From positions 350,597 through 414,596 of the forward strand of contig JAFQSD010000002.1 of NCBI GenBank assembly GCA_017409785.1: a stretch of DNA of 64,000 nucleotides, in the 5' to 3' direction. Origin of the DNA: Bacilli bacterium. Lineage in GTDB: Bacteria; Bacillota_I; Bacilli_A; RF39; UBA660. Every line of letters begins with the position of its first letter. Positions within the stretch are counted from its first letter, which is position 1. The notes under the pieces were generated by a model. The model was not told the origin of the DNA and made no database searches. It saw only the letters and a program-made list of their open reading frames with translations. Shown here one piece after another: positions 25,391 through 34,709 of this stretch. The translations under genes were made by a program, and so were the position numbers.

Positions 25391-28177
25391 ATGCAAAAAG
25401 AAGTAAAAGGAAAGAAAAAGCCAGCTACCACTAGTTCCACTAAAAAGACAAAAACAAAGTTTAAAATTAAAAAACGTCTTCCAGAAAAAAGGACTAGTGT
25501 TAATAACAAAAAAAATAGTGAGCCAAAAATAATTAAGAAACGTGTAATTCAAAAACACAAACCAACAAAACAAGATATTCGTATGCGTTTAATTTCTTTA
25601 GGAGTTCTACTAGTAGCAATTGCTGTAGTCTACGTAGTTCTAGGAATTGAATTTGCTGCAATAGCAGCTGTTGGTTCTGCCCTAATAATTGGATTAGGAC
25701 TATTAATTAGAAAAGGAAAAACATCTGCTAAAAGAAGAAAAATAATAAATGCACTTGTAATTCTATGTTTAACATTAGGAATACTTGCAGTAATCGCTTT
25801 CGCAGCATTCTTTATGTATATTAAAAGTATTGCTGATCCACAGTTTACGCAAAAAGAAAAAGATATTAAAACTGCTGAATCAACAATTCTATATGATAAA
25901 GATGGACAAATTTTTAAGAAATTAGGAACAGAACAAAGAACAAATGTAAAATATAATGATTTACCAGATGTCTTAGTAGATGCCATTATTGCAACAGAAG
26001 ACTCTCGTTTCTTCCAACATAACGGATTTGACTTACCACGTTTCGTTAAAGCCGCAATTGGACAAGTAATGGGAAACTCTGATGCCGGTGGTGCTTCTAC
26101 TCTAACAATGCAAGTTGCAAAGAACACATTCTCAAGAGATGAAGACGGAGATATCGCTCGAGGAATGAATCTAGAAGGACTTGCTCGTAAATTTACTGAT
26201 ATTTATATAGCAATCTTTAAACTAGAAAATAAATACTCTAAAGAAGAAATTATTGAATTCTATGTAAATAACCACTTCCTAGGAGGAAACATCTATGGTG
26301 TTGCTGAAGCCAGTGAAGCTTACTTTGGTAAACCAGTTAGTGAACTAAACTTAAGTGAAGCAGCAATTATTGCTGGTATGTTTAAATCTCCTAACTATTA
26401 CCGACCAACAGTAAATCCTGACAATGCAGCAAATCGTCGTAATACAGTATTAAACTTAATGGTACGACATGGATATATTACTTCAGAAGAAAGAGCTATA
26501 GCAGCTAGTATTCCAGTAGAAACATTAACTGCTACTTCTACTCAATCAACAGATATCTATCAAGGATATATTGATACAGTGGTTGCTGAAGTACAAGATA
26601 AATATAAAGTTAATCCATATAAAACATCATTAAAAGTATATACAAACTTAGATAGAAGCAAACAAAATGGTGTTAACGCTGTATTCAACGGAGAATCATA
26701 CCGTTGGGTAGATGACTATGTACAATGTGGTGTTGCCGTAGTAGATTCTCAAACAGGAGCAATCTTAGCTATCGGAAACGGAAGAAATATCAATGGACGT
26801 ACAAGTACATCAGAATTAATTCAAAACTATGCAACAGATATCGAGAGACAACCTGGTTCAACTGCAAAACCAATCTTCGATTACGGTCCAGGTATTGAAT
26901 ATAATAACTGGTCAACATATACTCTATTTACTGATGGACCATATACTTATTCAAATGGACGTTCAATTAAAAACTGGGATAATGGCTATTTTGGAACAAT
27001 TACATTGAGAACTGCATTATATACTTCTCGTAATATTCCAGCATTAAAAGCCTTCCAACAAGTAGACAATAAGAAAATAATTGAATTTGCTACTAACTTA
27101 GGAATTGAACCTGAAATATCAGGTGGAAAAATCCACGAAGCTCACTCAATCGGAGCCTTCACAGGAGTAAGTCCATTAGATATGGCAGCAGCTTATGCAG
27201 CATTCTCAAATGGTGGTTACTACAACGAACCATTCAGTGTAAATAAAATCATTTTCCGCTCTACTGGAGAAGAAATGGAACGTACTGATGAAAATTATGT
27301 TATTCATAGAAAAGCTATGTCAGAAGCAACAGCATATATGATTGCTGACATTCTTCAAGATACAGTTCTAAATGGTGGTGGAACACCTAAAAACGTAGCC
27401 GTAAAAACAGGAACAACAAACTTCGATGCAGAATACATGAAGAAAAAAGGTCTTCCTGGAGATGCCATCAGAGATTCATGGGCTGTAGGATTTACAACTA
27501 AAACAGTTATGGCAATGTGGTATGGATATGATTATGCAGACCCACAACACTGCTTAAGAAACTTACCATCATCAATTGAAAAAGATAAACTATATAAACA
27601 ATTAATTTATTCAGGAGCATTTGAAGCAAACAGAGAACCATTTAAACGACCATCAAGCGTTGTTGAAATTGGTGTAGCTGTAGGATCAGATCCTCCAAAA
27701 CTAGCAACCGCTGCAACACAAAATGTTGTTTACGAATTATTCAAAAAAGACTATGTTCCAACAGAATATGATGAAGCTCCATTAGCTACTCCATCAAACT
27801 TCACAGGAAAATATAATGCTTTAACAAAACGTGTAACATTAAGCTGGGATGCAGTAGCAGCTAGTCCAAATGCAAAAGACAGTTATGGTAAACTTGGATA
27901 CAACGTTTACAAAAATGGAGTCCTACTAGACTGGACAGATAAAACATATTATTCATTTGAAACAACTTCACCATATGATACTTATAAAGTAATTGCTACA
28001 TATAAGTCATATAGTGGAATTCAAAGTGATCCAGCAAAATTCAAGTTGGAAGAAAAAGTTGAAAAGCCAGAAGATGATGATGATGAAAATGATGACAATA
28101 AAGAAGATAATTCATCAGACTCAGGAACAACAACACCTACAACACCAACTAATCCAACAACTCCAACAAATCCATAA
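25391..28177 (+). CDS. ponA: Class A penicillin-binding protein (PBP1)
   Basis: Bifunctional peptidoglycan glycosyltransferase/transpeptidase. A basic cytoplasmic head (1-60) is followed by hydrophobic segments (about 65-105 and 120-145). The glycosyltransferase domain has ATEDSRFFQHNGFD and GGASTLTMQVAKN. The transpeptidase has the active-site STAKP motif, TSRN (SxN) and KTGTT. A C-terminal fibronectin-type-III-like module (about 795-890, RVTLSWDAV) and an acidic Thr/Pro tail end it. The ATG at 25391 with GGAGG is chosen; an earlier one lies inside recU. 928 residues. GpsB is its probable partner. Confidence 0.96.
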   Translation: MQKEVKGKKKPATTSSTKKTKTKFKIKKRLPEKRTSVNNKKNSEPKIIKKRVIQKHKPTKQDIRMRLISLGVLLVAIAVVYVVLGIEFAAIAAVGSALIIGLGLLIRKGKTSAKRRKIINALVILCLTLGILAVIAFAAFFMYIKSIADPQFTQKEKDIKTAESTILYDKDGQIFKKLGTEQRTNVKYNDLPDVLVDAIIATEDSRFFQHNGFDLPRFVKAAIGQVMGNSDAGGASTLTMQVAKNTFSRDEDGDIARGMNLEGLARKFTDIYIAIFKLENKYSKEEIIEFYVNNHFLGGNIYGVAEASEAYFGKPVSELNLSEAAIIAGMFKSPNYYRPTVNPDNAANRRNTVLNLMVRHGYITSEERAIAASIPVETLTATSTQSTDIYQGYIDTVVAEVQDKYKVNPYKTSLKVYTNLDRSKQNGVNAVFNGESYRWVDDYVQCGVAVVDSQTGAILAIGNGRNINGRTSTSELIQNYATDIERQPGSTAKPIFDYGPGIEYNNWSTYTLFTDGPYTYSNGRSIKNWDNGYFGTITLRTALYTSRNIPALKAFQQVDNKKIIEFATNLGIEPEISGGKIHEAHSIGAFTGVSPLDMAAAYAAFSNGGYYNEPFSVNKIIFRSTGEEMERTDENYVIHRKAMSEATAYMIADILQDTVLNGGGTPKNVAVKTGTTNFDAEYMKKKGLPGDAIRDSWAVGFTTKTVMAMWYGYDYADPQHCLRNLPSSIEKDKLYKQLIYSGAFEANREPFKRPSSVVEIGVAVGSDPPKLATAATQNVVYELFKKDYVPTEYDEAPLATPSNFTGKYNALTKRVTLSWDAVAASPNAKDSYGKLGYNVYKNGVLLDWTDKTYYSFETTSPYDTYKVIATYKSYSGIQSDPAKFKLEEKVEKPEDDDDENDDNKEDNSSDSGTTTPTTPTNPTTPTNP

Positions 28178-28183
28178 CAAACA

Positions 28184-28217
28184 AAAAGAAGAATCATTTA
28201 AGATTCTTCTTTTTTTG
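28184..28217. terminator. Bidirectional terminator between ponA and nth
   Basis: AGAAGAATC (28187-28195) and GATTCTTCT (28202-28210) pair, with A and T runs on the two flanks. Serves both convergent genes. Confidence 0.85.
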
Positions 28218-28841
28218 TATTCTTTGATAATCTCTACAAATATCTTTTAAATGACATTCATCACACTCAGGCTTAACAGCCTTACAGTAATATCTACCAA
28301 ATAAAACTAATTGTAAATGTCTTTTAGACCATAAATTCTTATCAAACTTTTTCATTAATTTCTTTTCTATTTTTAAAACATCATCATTTAATGCTGCTAA
28401 TTTTAATCTTTTAGATACTCTTTCAACATGAGTATCAACAGCAATAGCTGGGTAATCGTAAAACTCACTTAAAAATACATTTGTAGTCTTTCTTCCAATT
28501 CCTGGAAAACTTTCTAACACTTCCCTATCTGTAGGAACAACTCCATCAAATTCATCAACTAATCTACGAGCTATTTCTTTAGTATACAAAGACTTTTTCC
28601 TATAAGAACCCACTGGTCTTATAATTACCTCTAAATCCTCTAATTTAGCCTCTTTTAAAGCCTTTAAAGTAGAATACTTTTCAAATATAATTGGCGTAAC
28701 AGAATTAACTCTTTTATCAGTAGATTGTGCACTTAACATAATCGCAATTAATAATTCATAATCAGTTTCATAATTAAGTTCACACTTAGGTTCAGGAAAT
28801 AAATAATCTAAATATTCTTCTATTCTACTCGTCATCATCAT
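28194..28841 (-). CDS. nth: Endonuclease III (DNA glycosylase/AP lyase)
   Basis: Removes oxidised pyrimidines in base excision repair. Helix-hairpin-helix LESFPGIGRKTTNVFL with the catalytic Lys, AVDTHVERV with the catalytic Asp, and an iron-sulfur loop C-x6-C-x2-C-x5-C near the C-terminus are intact. The start is one of three consecutive ATGs (28841, 28838, 28835), all inside the dnaD tail in another frame; no ribosome binding site is seen, so translation is probably coupled. About 213-215 residues. Confidence 0.95.
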   Translation of the reverse strand: MMMTSRIEEYLDYLFPEPKCELNYETDYELLIAIMLSAQSTDKRVNSVTPIIFEKYSTLKALKEAKLEDLEVIIRPVGSYRKKSLYTKEIARRLVDEFDGVVPTDREVLESFPGIGRKTTNVFLSEFYDYPAIAVDTHVERVSKRLKLAALNDDVLKIEKKLMKKFDKNLWSKRHLQLVLFGRYYCKAVKPECDECHLKDICRDYQRIQKKKNLK

Positions 28842-29502
28842 CAAACCAATTATAATCAATAATATCCATATCTATATTTTCATCATGTTTCTCACGAGAC
28901 TCATTTCTCTTCTTACGATTCTTCTCAACATCACTAGCATTCTTAATACCAGCTTTACCCCACTCAAATAATATTTTATCAATATATCTTAAATTAGAAA
29001 CATTATTCATTGTGGCTTCCTTAATAGCTTCTTTTATTAACTCTTCATTAAATCCACCATCAAGCCACGCTTTAATAATTTCATATTCAATAGGACTTAA
29101 AGTTCTACCAAATTCCTTCTCTATAATCTCAAATATATTAGAATCTTCACTATTAGAAGTATTATTAACTTCATCAATAGTAATCATTGAAAGTTTATTA
29201 TAAAATTCATCCAGTATAACAACTTCTTCCATTAAACCTTTTTCATTCTTTAAAACTTCCACTCTAATAAAATGTTTTTCGGTAAGATTTCCAACATAGT
29301 TCATAACATCCATAAGTTCAATATTTAACTCATTACTAAACTTTCCTGGATCAAATAAAAACTTATTTCCAAGATTATATAAATACATAAGAAATATAAA
29401 TTCTTCTAATTCAAGTTTAAAATCCTTATAATGTTGAAGAAAATATAATGGTATAACCATATTTCCTTGTTTAAATATTTCAATTAATTTCGAACTTTTC
29501 AT
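28825..29502 (-). CDS. dnaD: DnaD-like replication initiation protein
   Basis: Helps load the replicative helicase at oriC and during restart. An N-terminal winged-helix region (1-115) is followed by the DnaD/DnaB_2 domain (FGRTLSPIEYEIIKAWLDGG, then NVSNLRYIDKILFEWGKAGI) and a charged tail. 225 residues, typical. GGAGATGAT precedes the ATG at 29502. It overlaps nth by about 17 bases, as in Bacillus where dnaD-nth lies near ponA-recU. Confidence 0.92.
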   Translation of the reverse strand: MKSSKLIEIFKQGNMVIPLYFLQHYKDFKLELEEFIFLMYLYNLGNKFLFDPGKFSNELNIELMDVMNYVGNLTEKHFIRVEVLKNEKGLMEEVVILDEFYNKLSMITIDEVNNTSNSEDSNIFEIIEKEFGRTLSPIEYEIIKAWLDGGFNEELIKEAIKEATMNNVSNLRYIDKILFEWGKAGIKNASDVEKNRKKRNESREKHDENIDMDIIDYNWFDDDDE

Positions 29503-29542
29503 AATATCATCTCCATTAATGACTATATAATATCATAAAATC

Positions 29543-29567
29543 AAAAAAAAAGATAGAACGCCTATCT
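29543..29567 (-). terminator. Intrinsic terminator after cca
   Basis: On the minus strand AGATAG, loop GCGTT, CTATCT, then nine T. Confidence 0.8.
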
Positions 29568-30653
29568 ATACTTACTAATAATATATTCTATTATTCTATC
29601 TTTATTGTTTTCAAGTCTTCTATATAATACTTGTCTTTCAACATCACCATATACTTCTTTTATATAGCTCCCTGGGCCTTTATTTAATGCATCCATAATA
29701 TCTTGACTATTAATTGCTAAATCAGACTTACTTTGAATTACTAAATTATTATAACTCTCAGTAATATTCTTAATATCAAATCCATTAATTTCACCAGCCA
29801 CACTATTAGCATAAAGACCAAATCTATATAACGTATATGGATCTAAATTATTATAGTTTAAAGCTTCTTTAACAGCACTAATTAACTCTCTCTCATTAGA
29901 TGAAAATGGATATTTATCCATAACATCAAGTACTGTCCAAACTCCAATTAAACTACTTGTACACTTAACTTTACTTAAATTATCTAATTCTAAATATTTA
30001 TCTAATCCTAAACCTAGTAATAATTCTATACCTTTATCAGCATGACTACTACCAAAGATCTTATCTAATTCTTCTTTTTTTCTATTATAAGATAAACTAC
30101 TTAATAACTCTCTAGTATCTTTAATAGCATCTATTACTTCACTATCTAATTTAAAGTCTAAAATAGTTGCAAATCTAACTGCTCTAAGTATACGAAGAAC
30201 ATCTTCTTCAAATCTAGCTTTACTAATACCCACAGTTTTAATAATTCCATTTCTTAAATCTTCTTGTCCATTTAATAAATCAACTATCTCACCTTTTTCA
30301 TCCATACAAATAGTATTAATAGTAAAATCACGTCTTAATAAATCTTCATATAAATCATCGATATATTTGATTTCTGCTGGTCTTCTATTCGCAATATAAC
30401 CAATTTCTTTTCTAAATGTAGTTATTTCAAAACGAATACCCTTCATCATTACAGTAACAGAACCATAATCTTCACTTGGTAAACAACTGTCTTCAAATAT
30501 CTCTTTTATATCTTTAGGAGTAGCACTTGTTGTTATATCAATATCATTAGAACTTATACCTAAAATATAGTCACGAACAAATCCACCTACTATATATGCT
30601 TTAAATCCTCTAGAAGTTATTTCTTCAAGTAATTTTAATGCAACTTCTAACAT
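29562..30653 (-). CDS. cca: CCA tRNA nucleotidyltransferase
   Basis: Adds or repairs the 3' CCA of tRNAs. The class II nucleotidyltransferase head is clear: AYIVGGFVRDYILG, DIDITTSATP with the metal-binding Asp pair, FEITTFR, RRDFTINTICMD, and the RILRAVRFAT helix, then a variable helical body. 363 residues, slightly short for a Bacilli CCA enzyme (about 400). AGGTGGTG precedes the ATG. Flanked by terminators, so expressed alone. Confidence 0.94.
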   Translation of the reverse strand: MLEVALKLLEEITSRGFKAYIVGGFVRDYILGISSNDIDITTSATPKDIKEIFEDSCLPSEDYGSVTVMMKGIRFEITTFRKEIGYIANRRPAEIKYIDDLYEDLLRRDFTINTICMDEKGEIVDLLNGQEDLRNGIIKTVGISKARFEEDVLRILRAVRFATILDFKLDSEVIDAIKDTRELLSSLSYNRKKEELDKIFGSSHADKGIELLLGLGLDKYLELDNLSKVKCTSSLIGVWTVLDVMDKYPFSSNERELISAVKEALNYNNLDPYTLYRFGLYANSVAGEINGFDIKNITESYNNLVIQSKSDLAINSQDIMDALNKGPGSYIKEVYGDVERQVLYRRLENNKDRIIEYIISKYR

Positions 30654-30711
30654 TATTATTCACCACCTTGTATTTTGCCTTTACTCCAAACATATTATAT
30701 CATACCTAAAG

Positions 30712-30741
30712 AAAAGAACCTAATTTTAGGTTCTTTTTTTA
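30712..30741 (-). terminator. Intrinsic terminator after hup
   Basis: A 12-bp stem AAAAGAACCTAA/TTAGGTTCTTTT (30712-30737) with a minimal loop. The T-rich side on the minus strand follows the HU gene. Confidence 0.75.
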
Positions 30742-30753
30742 CTAAATTTAATA

Positions 30754-31026
30754 TTAGTTTACAGCGTCTTTTAATGCTGTTCCAGCTTTGAAAGTAACAG
30801 CTTTTCTAGCTTCGATTTTAACAACTTCACCAGTTCTTGGGTTACGTCCTTCACGAGCAGCTCTTTCAGAAACAGCAAAAGTACCAAATCCAACTAGTGG
30901 AACTTTATCTCCTTTTACTAATGCTTCTGTAATAGCAGCAAATGTAGCATCGATAGCTTTTGTAGCATCAGTTTTAGTTAATCCTGCTGCTGCAGCAACT
31001 GCTTCTACTAATTCAACTTTTTTCAT
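30754..31026 (-). CDS. hup: HU nucleoid protein
   Basis: Small DNA-bending histone-like protein. The full 90-residue HU fold is present: helices MKKVELVEAVAAAAGLTKTD, GFGTFAVSERAAREGRNPRTGE with the DNA-intercalating proline, and FKAGTALKDAVN. Codon use here is less extremely AT-rich (GCA/GCT, GGT), as expected for a highly expressed gene. In Bacillus hbs lies beside spoIVA and der; here those are 2-7 kb away, with the LEA-like gene in between. Confidence 0.97.
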   Translation of the reverse strand: MKKVELVEAVAAAAGLTKTDATKAIDATFAAITEALVKGDKVPLVGFGTFAVSERAAREGRNPRTGEVVKIEARKAVTFKAGTALKDAVN

Positions 31027-31053
31027 ATTAAATTTACCTCCCTATTTTTTACT

Positions 31054-31070
31054 AAGCATATGTTATGCTT
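31054..31070. other. Inverted repeat in the hup 5' untranslated region
   Basis: AAGCATA-TGT-TATGCTT, a perfect 7-bp inverted repeat with a three-base loop, about 28 bases upstream of the hup start. It could be an mRNA-stabilising hairpin or an operator. Confidence 0.35.
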
Positions 31071-31150
31071 ACATATTAAAATTATCATACTTTATTACAA
31101 AATACAAGAAATATAAACAAAATTTTGCACTTTTCATTAAAATAACATAT

Positions 31151-31170
31151 AAAAAAGAGGTTGCCCTCTT
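31151..31170 (-). terminator. Intrinsic terminator after the 31172-32883 pair
   Basis: On the minus strand AAGAGG, loop GCAA, CCTCTT, then TTTTA. Confidence 0.75.
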
Positions 31171-31171
31171 C

Positions 31172-31507
31172 CTATTTCTTTAACTTACGATTAATAGCTT
31201 CTAATAAATTAATTATATGTCCAATAGCAAAGATAAACATACATACAATTAATCCTACAAACCAAATACATAACATAAGTGAAAAATTAAATTCTGTAGT
31301 AACACATACGCCTGAATATAAAGCAGAACTTGTCCCACATGTAGGAAATAAGTTACCAAATATAATACCTAAACAAATAACAATAAAATATGTCAATAAA
31401 GCAAATATTTGATAAAAATTTAGCTTAATACCACGTATTTCTTTACTAATAGTCTTAGCTTTAGGTAATTCTTCTTTTACTTTTTCTATTTCTTCAAACA
31501 TATTCAT
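31172..31507 (-). CDS. Small membrane protein, unknown
   Basis: 111 residues with two membrane helices (about 30-50 and 75-100), a helical charged head, and a short loop containing two Cys (FPTCGTSSALYSGVCV) that would lie outside and could form a disulfide. It follows the LEA-like gene by two bases and the two are surely co-transcribed. No family recognised. Confidence 0.7.
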   Translation of the reverse strand: MNMFEEIEKVKEELPKAKTISKEIRGIKLNFYQIFALLTYFIVICLGIIFGNLFPTCGTSSALYSGVCVTTEFNFSLMLCIWFVGLIVCMFIFAIGHIINLLEAINRKLKK

Positions 31508-31509
31508 AA

Positions 31510-32883
31510 TTACTTATTCACCTTCTTATTATCAGTCTTAGTATCTTTACTACTTTTTTTCTTTCTACTAAAGTACTTTTTCTTATCTTTTACTTCTGTT
31601 TTTACAGGTTCTTTTTTCTTCTTTTCAGGAGCTAAACTCTTAACATCTTCTTTAACTTCATCAACAAACTTACTAACTTCTACTTTAGCTTTATCAAACT
31701 TTTCTTCTACTTTAGCCTCTTTTACAAACTTTTTAACATCATTACCAGCTTCTTTAGCAAATTCATTTACAGCAATTTTAGCTTTTTCAAACTTTTCATC
31801 AAGTTTAGCTTCATCAACAAAGTCATTTACTTTCTTTTTAGCATTATCAATTTTCTCTTCAATCTTTGCATCATTTACAAAAGATTTAACATCTTCACTA
31901 ACATCATTAATAAAATTACTAACTTGCCCTTTAGTTTTCTCAAGTTTTTCCTCAATTTTAGCTTCTTCTATTTTTTCTTGAACTTCTTCTTTAATATCAA
32001 TTGCTCTTTCTTTTATATCATTAGCAACTTCTATTGTCTTCTTTTTAGCAGCTTCAAACTTCTCATCAAGCTTAGCTTCTTCTATCTTCTCTTGAACTTC
32101 TTCTTTAATATCAACAACTTTTTCTTCTATATCTTCAACAAAGTCATTAACTTTTTCTTTAACAGTCTCATACTTTTCATCTAATTTATTATCTTCAATG
32201 AAACCAGTTACCTCATCTTTTACTTTTTCAGTAATTTGATCAAAATTACCTTCATTGTTAATAGAAATTTTCTTACTATTTAAAAATTCACCATATAAAT
32301 AAATATATCTAATAAATAATATTGAATATCCAGCATCCATTAAAGTTAATATAGTCCCATCAAAACTTGTAGTCGAAATTAAATTAACCGCAAGTAATGT
32401 TATTGAAAGAACTAAAATACTATAAAAGTATCCACCATTAGTAATTTCATTAAAAGGAGATTTATTTAAACTCATACTCTTCCAAATTCTAGTACTTCTT
32501 AAAAATGTATGAATCATATAAATTAGTATCATTAAATCAATACTAAATCCTAATAAACTACCTAATCCAAATGATTGTAATACTGTAAGTAATGAAGTAA
32601 TTGAAGTTAATGCATATAAAACAATTAAAAATATATTAAAGAAATCAAAGTATTGTTTACCAACTTTAGTCTTTAAAGCCACAAAGTAAATACATACTAA
32701 TAAATACCCAATATTATGATTTAAAATACTACTTAATATATCTAATACACTTAATCCATTATTAACAGCAAAACTTTGACTTAAAATAACAATTAATGCA
32801 ATCATTAATATTAATAAATTAGTAATTACATTGGGATTATCATACCACTCTATTTCATTTTTCTTTTTTTCTACACTACTCAT
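31510..32883 (-). CDS. Polytopic membrane protein with LEA-like amphipathic repeat tail
   Basis: 457 residues. Residues 1 to about 200 hold around six membrane helices. Residues about 205-430 consist of irregular 30-40-residue repeats of the kind KxxVNDFVEDxxEKV...KLDEKFEKAK, alternating Lys and Glu with a periodic hydrophobic face, similar to late embryogenesis abundant (group 3) or apolipoprotein-type helices. The last 30 residues are Lys-rich. The tail could lie along the membrane surface or form a coiled-coil bundle. Stress protection is known for LEA proteins, but transfer of that role here is inference. Confidence 0.8.
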   Translation of the reverse strand: MSSVEKKKNEIEWYDNPNVITNLLILMIALIVILSQSFAVNNGLSVLDILSSILNHNIGYLLVCIYFVALKTKVGKQYFDFFNIFLIVLYALTSITSLLTVLQSFGLGSLLGFSIDLMILIYMIHTFLRSTRIWKSMSLNKSPFNEITNGGYFYSILVLSITLLAVNLISTTSFDGTILTLMDAGYSILFIRYIYLYGEFLNSKKISINNEGNFDQITEKVKDEVTGFIEDNKLDEKYETVKEKVNDFVEDIEEKVVDIKEEVQEKIEEAKLDEKFEAAKKKTIEVANDIKERAIDIKEEVQEKIEEAKIEEKLEKTKGQVSNFINDVSEDVKSFVNDAKIEEKIDNAKKKVNDFVDEAKLDEKFEKAKIAVNEFAKEAGNDVKKFVKEAKVEEKFDKAKVEVSKFVDEVKEDVKSLAPEKKKKEPVKTEVKDKKKYFSRKKKSSKDTKTDNKKVNK

Positions 32884-32952
32884 ACTCTTTCACCATCCTA
32901 CAAAAAGTATAACATAGAAATGTTTAAGTTTTGTGAAATAAAACATTTTTAT

Positions 32953-32980
32953 TTGAAACTTTACAATTATGTGATATAAT
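32953..32980 (+). promoter_or_regulatory. Promoter of der
   Basis: TTGAAA (32953-32958), 16-base spacer, TATAAT (32975-32980) with TG one base upstream (extended -10). Confidence 0.7.
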
Positions 32981-33003
32981 ACATCTGAATTGGAGGGGAT
33001 ACT

Positions 33004-34314
33004 ATGTCTATGCCTACAGTTGCTTTAGTTGGAAGACCTAATGTTGGTAAAAGTACTTTATTCAATAAAATAGTTGGTCGTCAAGTTTCTATCACAGAAG
33101 ACATTCCAGGTGTTACAAGAGATAGAATCTATCAAGAAGCAATTTATAATAAGAAAAAATTTTATTTAGTTGATACAGGTGGTATCGATGCTACAAAAAT
33201 GACTTTCAATGATGAAATTAAAATGCAAGCAGAAATTGCTATTAAAGATGCTGACGTTGTAGTATTCATTGTTGATGGTAAAGAAGGATTAACTCATAAT
33301 GATTTAATCGTAAGAGATATTCTAAGAAAATCAAATAAAGAAGTAATTGTCGCAATCAATAAAATGGATGTTAAAGATGCTAAAGATAATATCTATGACT
33401 TCTATGAATTAGGATTCGATAAATACATTCCAATCAGTAGTATTCATAATACAGGATATGTTGAATTAATGGATACAATAACAAATGACTTTCATGAATA
33501 TGAAGAAACAACTGATGAAAGATTAAAATTCTCAATCATTGGAAGACCAAACGTTGGAAAAAGTAGTTTAATGAATGCCTTGCTTAATGAAGAACGTGTA
33601 GTTGTTTCAAATGTTGCAGGTACAACTCGTGACTCTATCGACTCAGTATTAAAATATCATAATGAAGAATATCTATTAATTGATACTGCTGGGATGAGAA
33701 AAAAAGGAAAAGTATTTGAAGCAATTGAAAAATATAGTTTACTACGTTCATTAAAAGCAATCGATCGTAGTGATATCTGTTTAGTAGTAATTAATGCCGA
33801 AGAAGGAATCACAGAACACGATAAACATATCGCCGGATATGCCATTGAACGTGGAAAAGGATTAATCTTCGTAGTTAATAAATGGGATACAGTAACAGAT
33901 ACAACTATTCAAGAATTTGAAAAACAAATGCGTGCAGAATTTCAATTCGCAACATACGCACCTATCGTTTATTTATCAGCTCTTACTAAAAAACGTATTC
34001 ACACTTTAATGCCAGAAGTAATAAAAGTTGCTGAAAACATAAAAAGAGAAATTAAAACTAGTGTAATAAATGAAGTAATATTAGATGCTTATCAATTAAA
34101 CTTACCTCCATCATATAAAGGTAAACGTTTAAAAATCTATTTCACTTCACAAACAGGAACTAAACCTCCTAAATTTACATTTAGAGTTAATAGTAAAGGA
34201 TTAGTACACTTCTCATACGAAAGATATTTAGAAAATAAAATAAGAGAAAACTTTGATTTTACTGGTACACCTATTACTCTACAATTTAAGAATAGAAATG
34301 GTGATGATGAATAA
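33004..34314 (+). CDS. der: Ribosome assembly GTPase Der (EngA)
   Basis: Tandem-GTPase needed for 50S subunit maturation. Two G domains are evident: GRPNVGKSTLFN / DTGG / NKMD and GRPNVGKSSLMN / DTAGMRKKGK / NKWD, followed by the C-terminal KH-like domain (LPPSYKGKRLKIYFTSQTGTKPPKF). 436 residues equals the Bacillus protein. The next gene starts within the stop codon (TAATG overlap). Confidence 0.97.
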   Translation: MSMPTVALVGRPNVGKSTLFNKIVGRQVSITEDIPGVTRDRIYQEAIYNKKKFYLVDTGGIDATKMTFNDEIKMQAEIAIKDADVVVFIVDGKEGLTHNDLIVRDILRKSNKEVIVAINKMDVKDAKDNIYDFYELGFDKYIPISSIHNTGYVELMDTITNDFHEYEETTDERLKFSIIGRPNVGKSSLMNALLNEERVVVSNVAGTTRDSIDSVLKYHNEEYLLIDTAGMRKKGKVFEAIEKYSLLRSLKAIDRSDICLVVINAEEGITEHDKHIAGYAIERGKGLIFVVNKWDTVTDTTIQEFEKQMRAEFQFATYAPIVYLSALTKKRIHTLMPEVIKVAENIKREIKTSVINEVILDAYQLNLPPSYKGKRLKIYFTSQTGTKPPKFTFRVNSKGLVHFSYERYLENKIRENFDFTGTPITLQFKNRNGDDE

Positions 34315-34667
34315 TGATAATTGGTAATAATAATCCTGGAAATAATTTTAATAACCAAAATAGTTTTAGAGGAAATAATCAAAATAATAGCCAAATGCCT
34401 AACGTTGGAAACACATTTGAAAATAGATGGAATACCATTCAAGAACAAAACAGAGTTAGACAACCACATAGTAATGGTTTTGTAAAAAATATCCAAGACC
34501 AAAAATATGCTAGTTCCACTGATACAAGTGGTATGCAAGATAGAACACTTGCTATGCTACATGATCGTTTAGAAAAAGGAACCATTTCACTTGAAGAATT
34601 CAATAGAAAATGTGCTCAACTAGGACAACAAAGACAAAACATGTCTAAAAACAACAAATTATTTTAA
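34314..34667 (+). CDS. Asn-rich protein with short C-terminal SHOCT-like motif
   Basis: 117 residues. The first 80 are Asn/Gln-rich and probably disordered. The end, MLHDRLEKGTISLEEFNRKCAQLGQQ, resembles the SHOCT domain (a short helical motif L...L..G.IT..EF...K..LL found at C-termini). Its ATG shares a base with the der stop, so translation is coupled to der. Function unknown. Confidence 0.65.
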   Translation: MIIGNNNPGNNFNNQNSFRGNNQNNSQMPNVGNTFENRWNTIQEQNRVRQPHSNGFVKNIQDQKYASSTDTSGMQDRTLAMLHDRLEKGTISLEEFNRKCAQLGQQRQNMSKNNKLF

Positions 34668-34674
34668 ACTAATA

Positions 34675-34706
34675 AAACCTTCTACATATAATTAAGTAGG
34701 AGGTTT
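34675..34706 (+). terminator. Hairpin overlapping the ribosome binding site of the SpoVIF-like gene
   Basis: AAACCTTCTAC (34675-34685) pairs with GTAGGAGGTTT (34696-34706, one G-U), followed by TTT. It looks like a terminator for the der transcript, but the descending arm holds the GGAGG of the next gene and the loop holds CATATAAT. Confidence 0.6.
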
Positions 34707-34709
34707 TTT

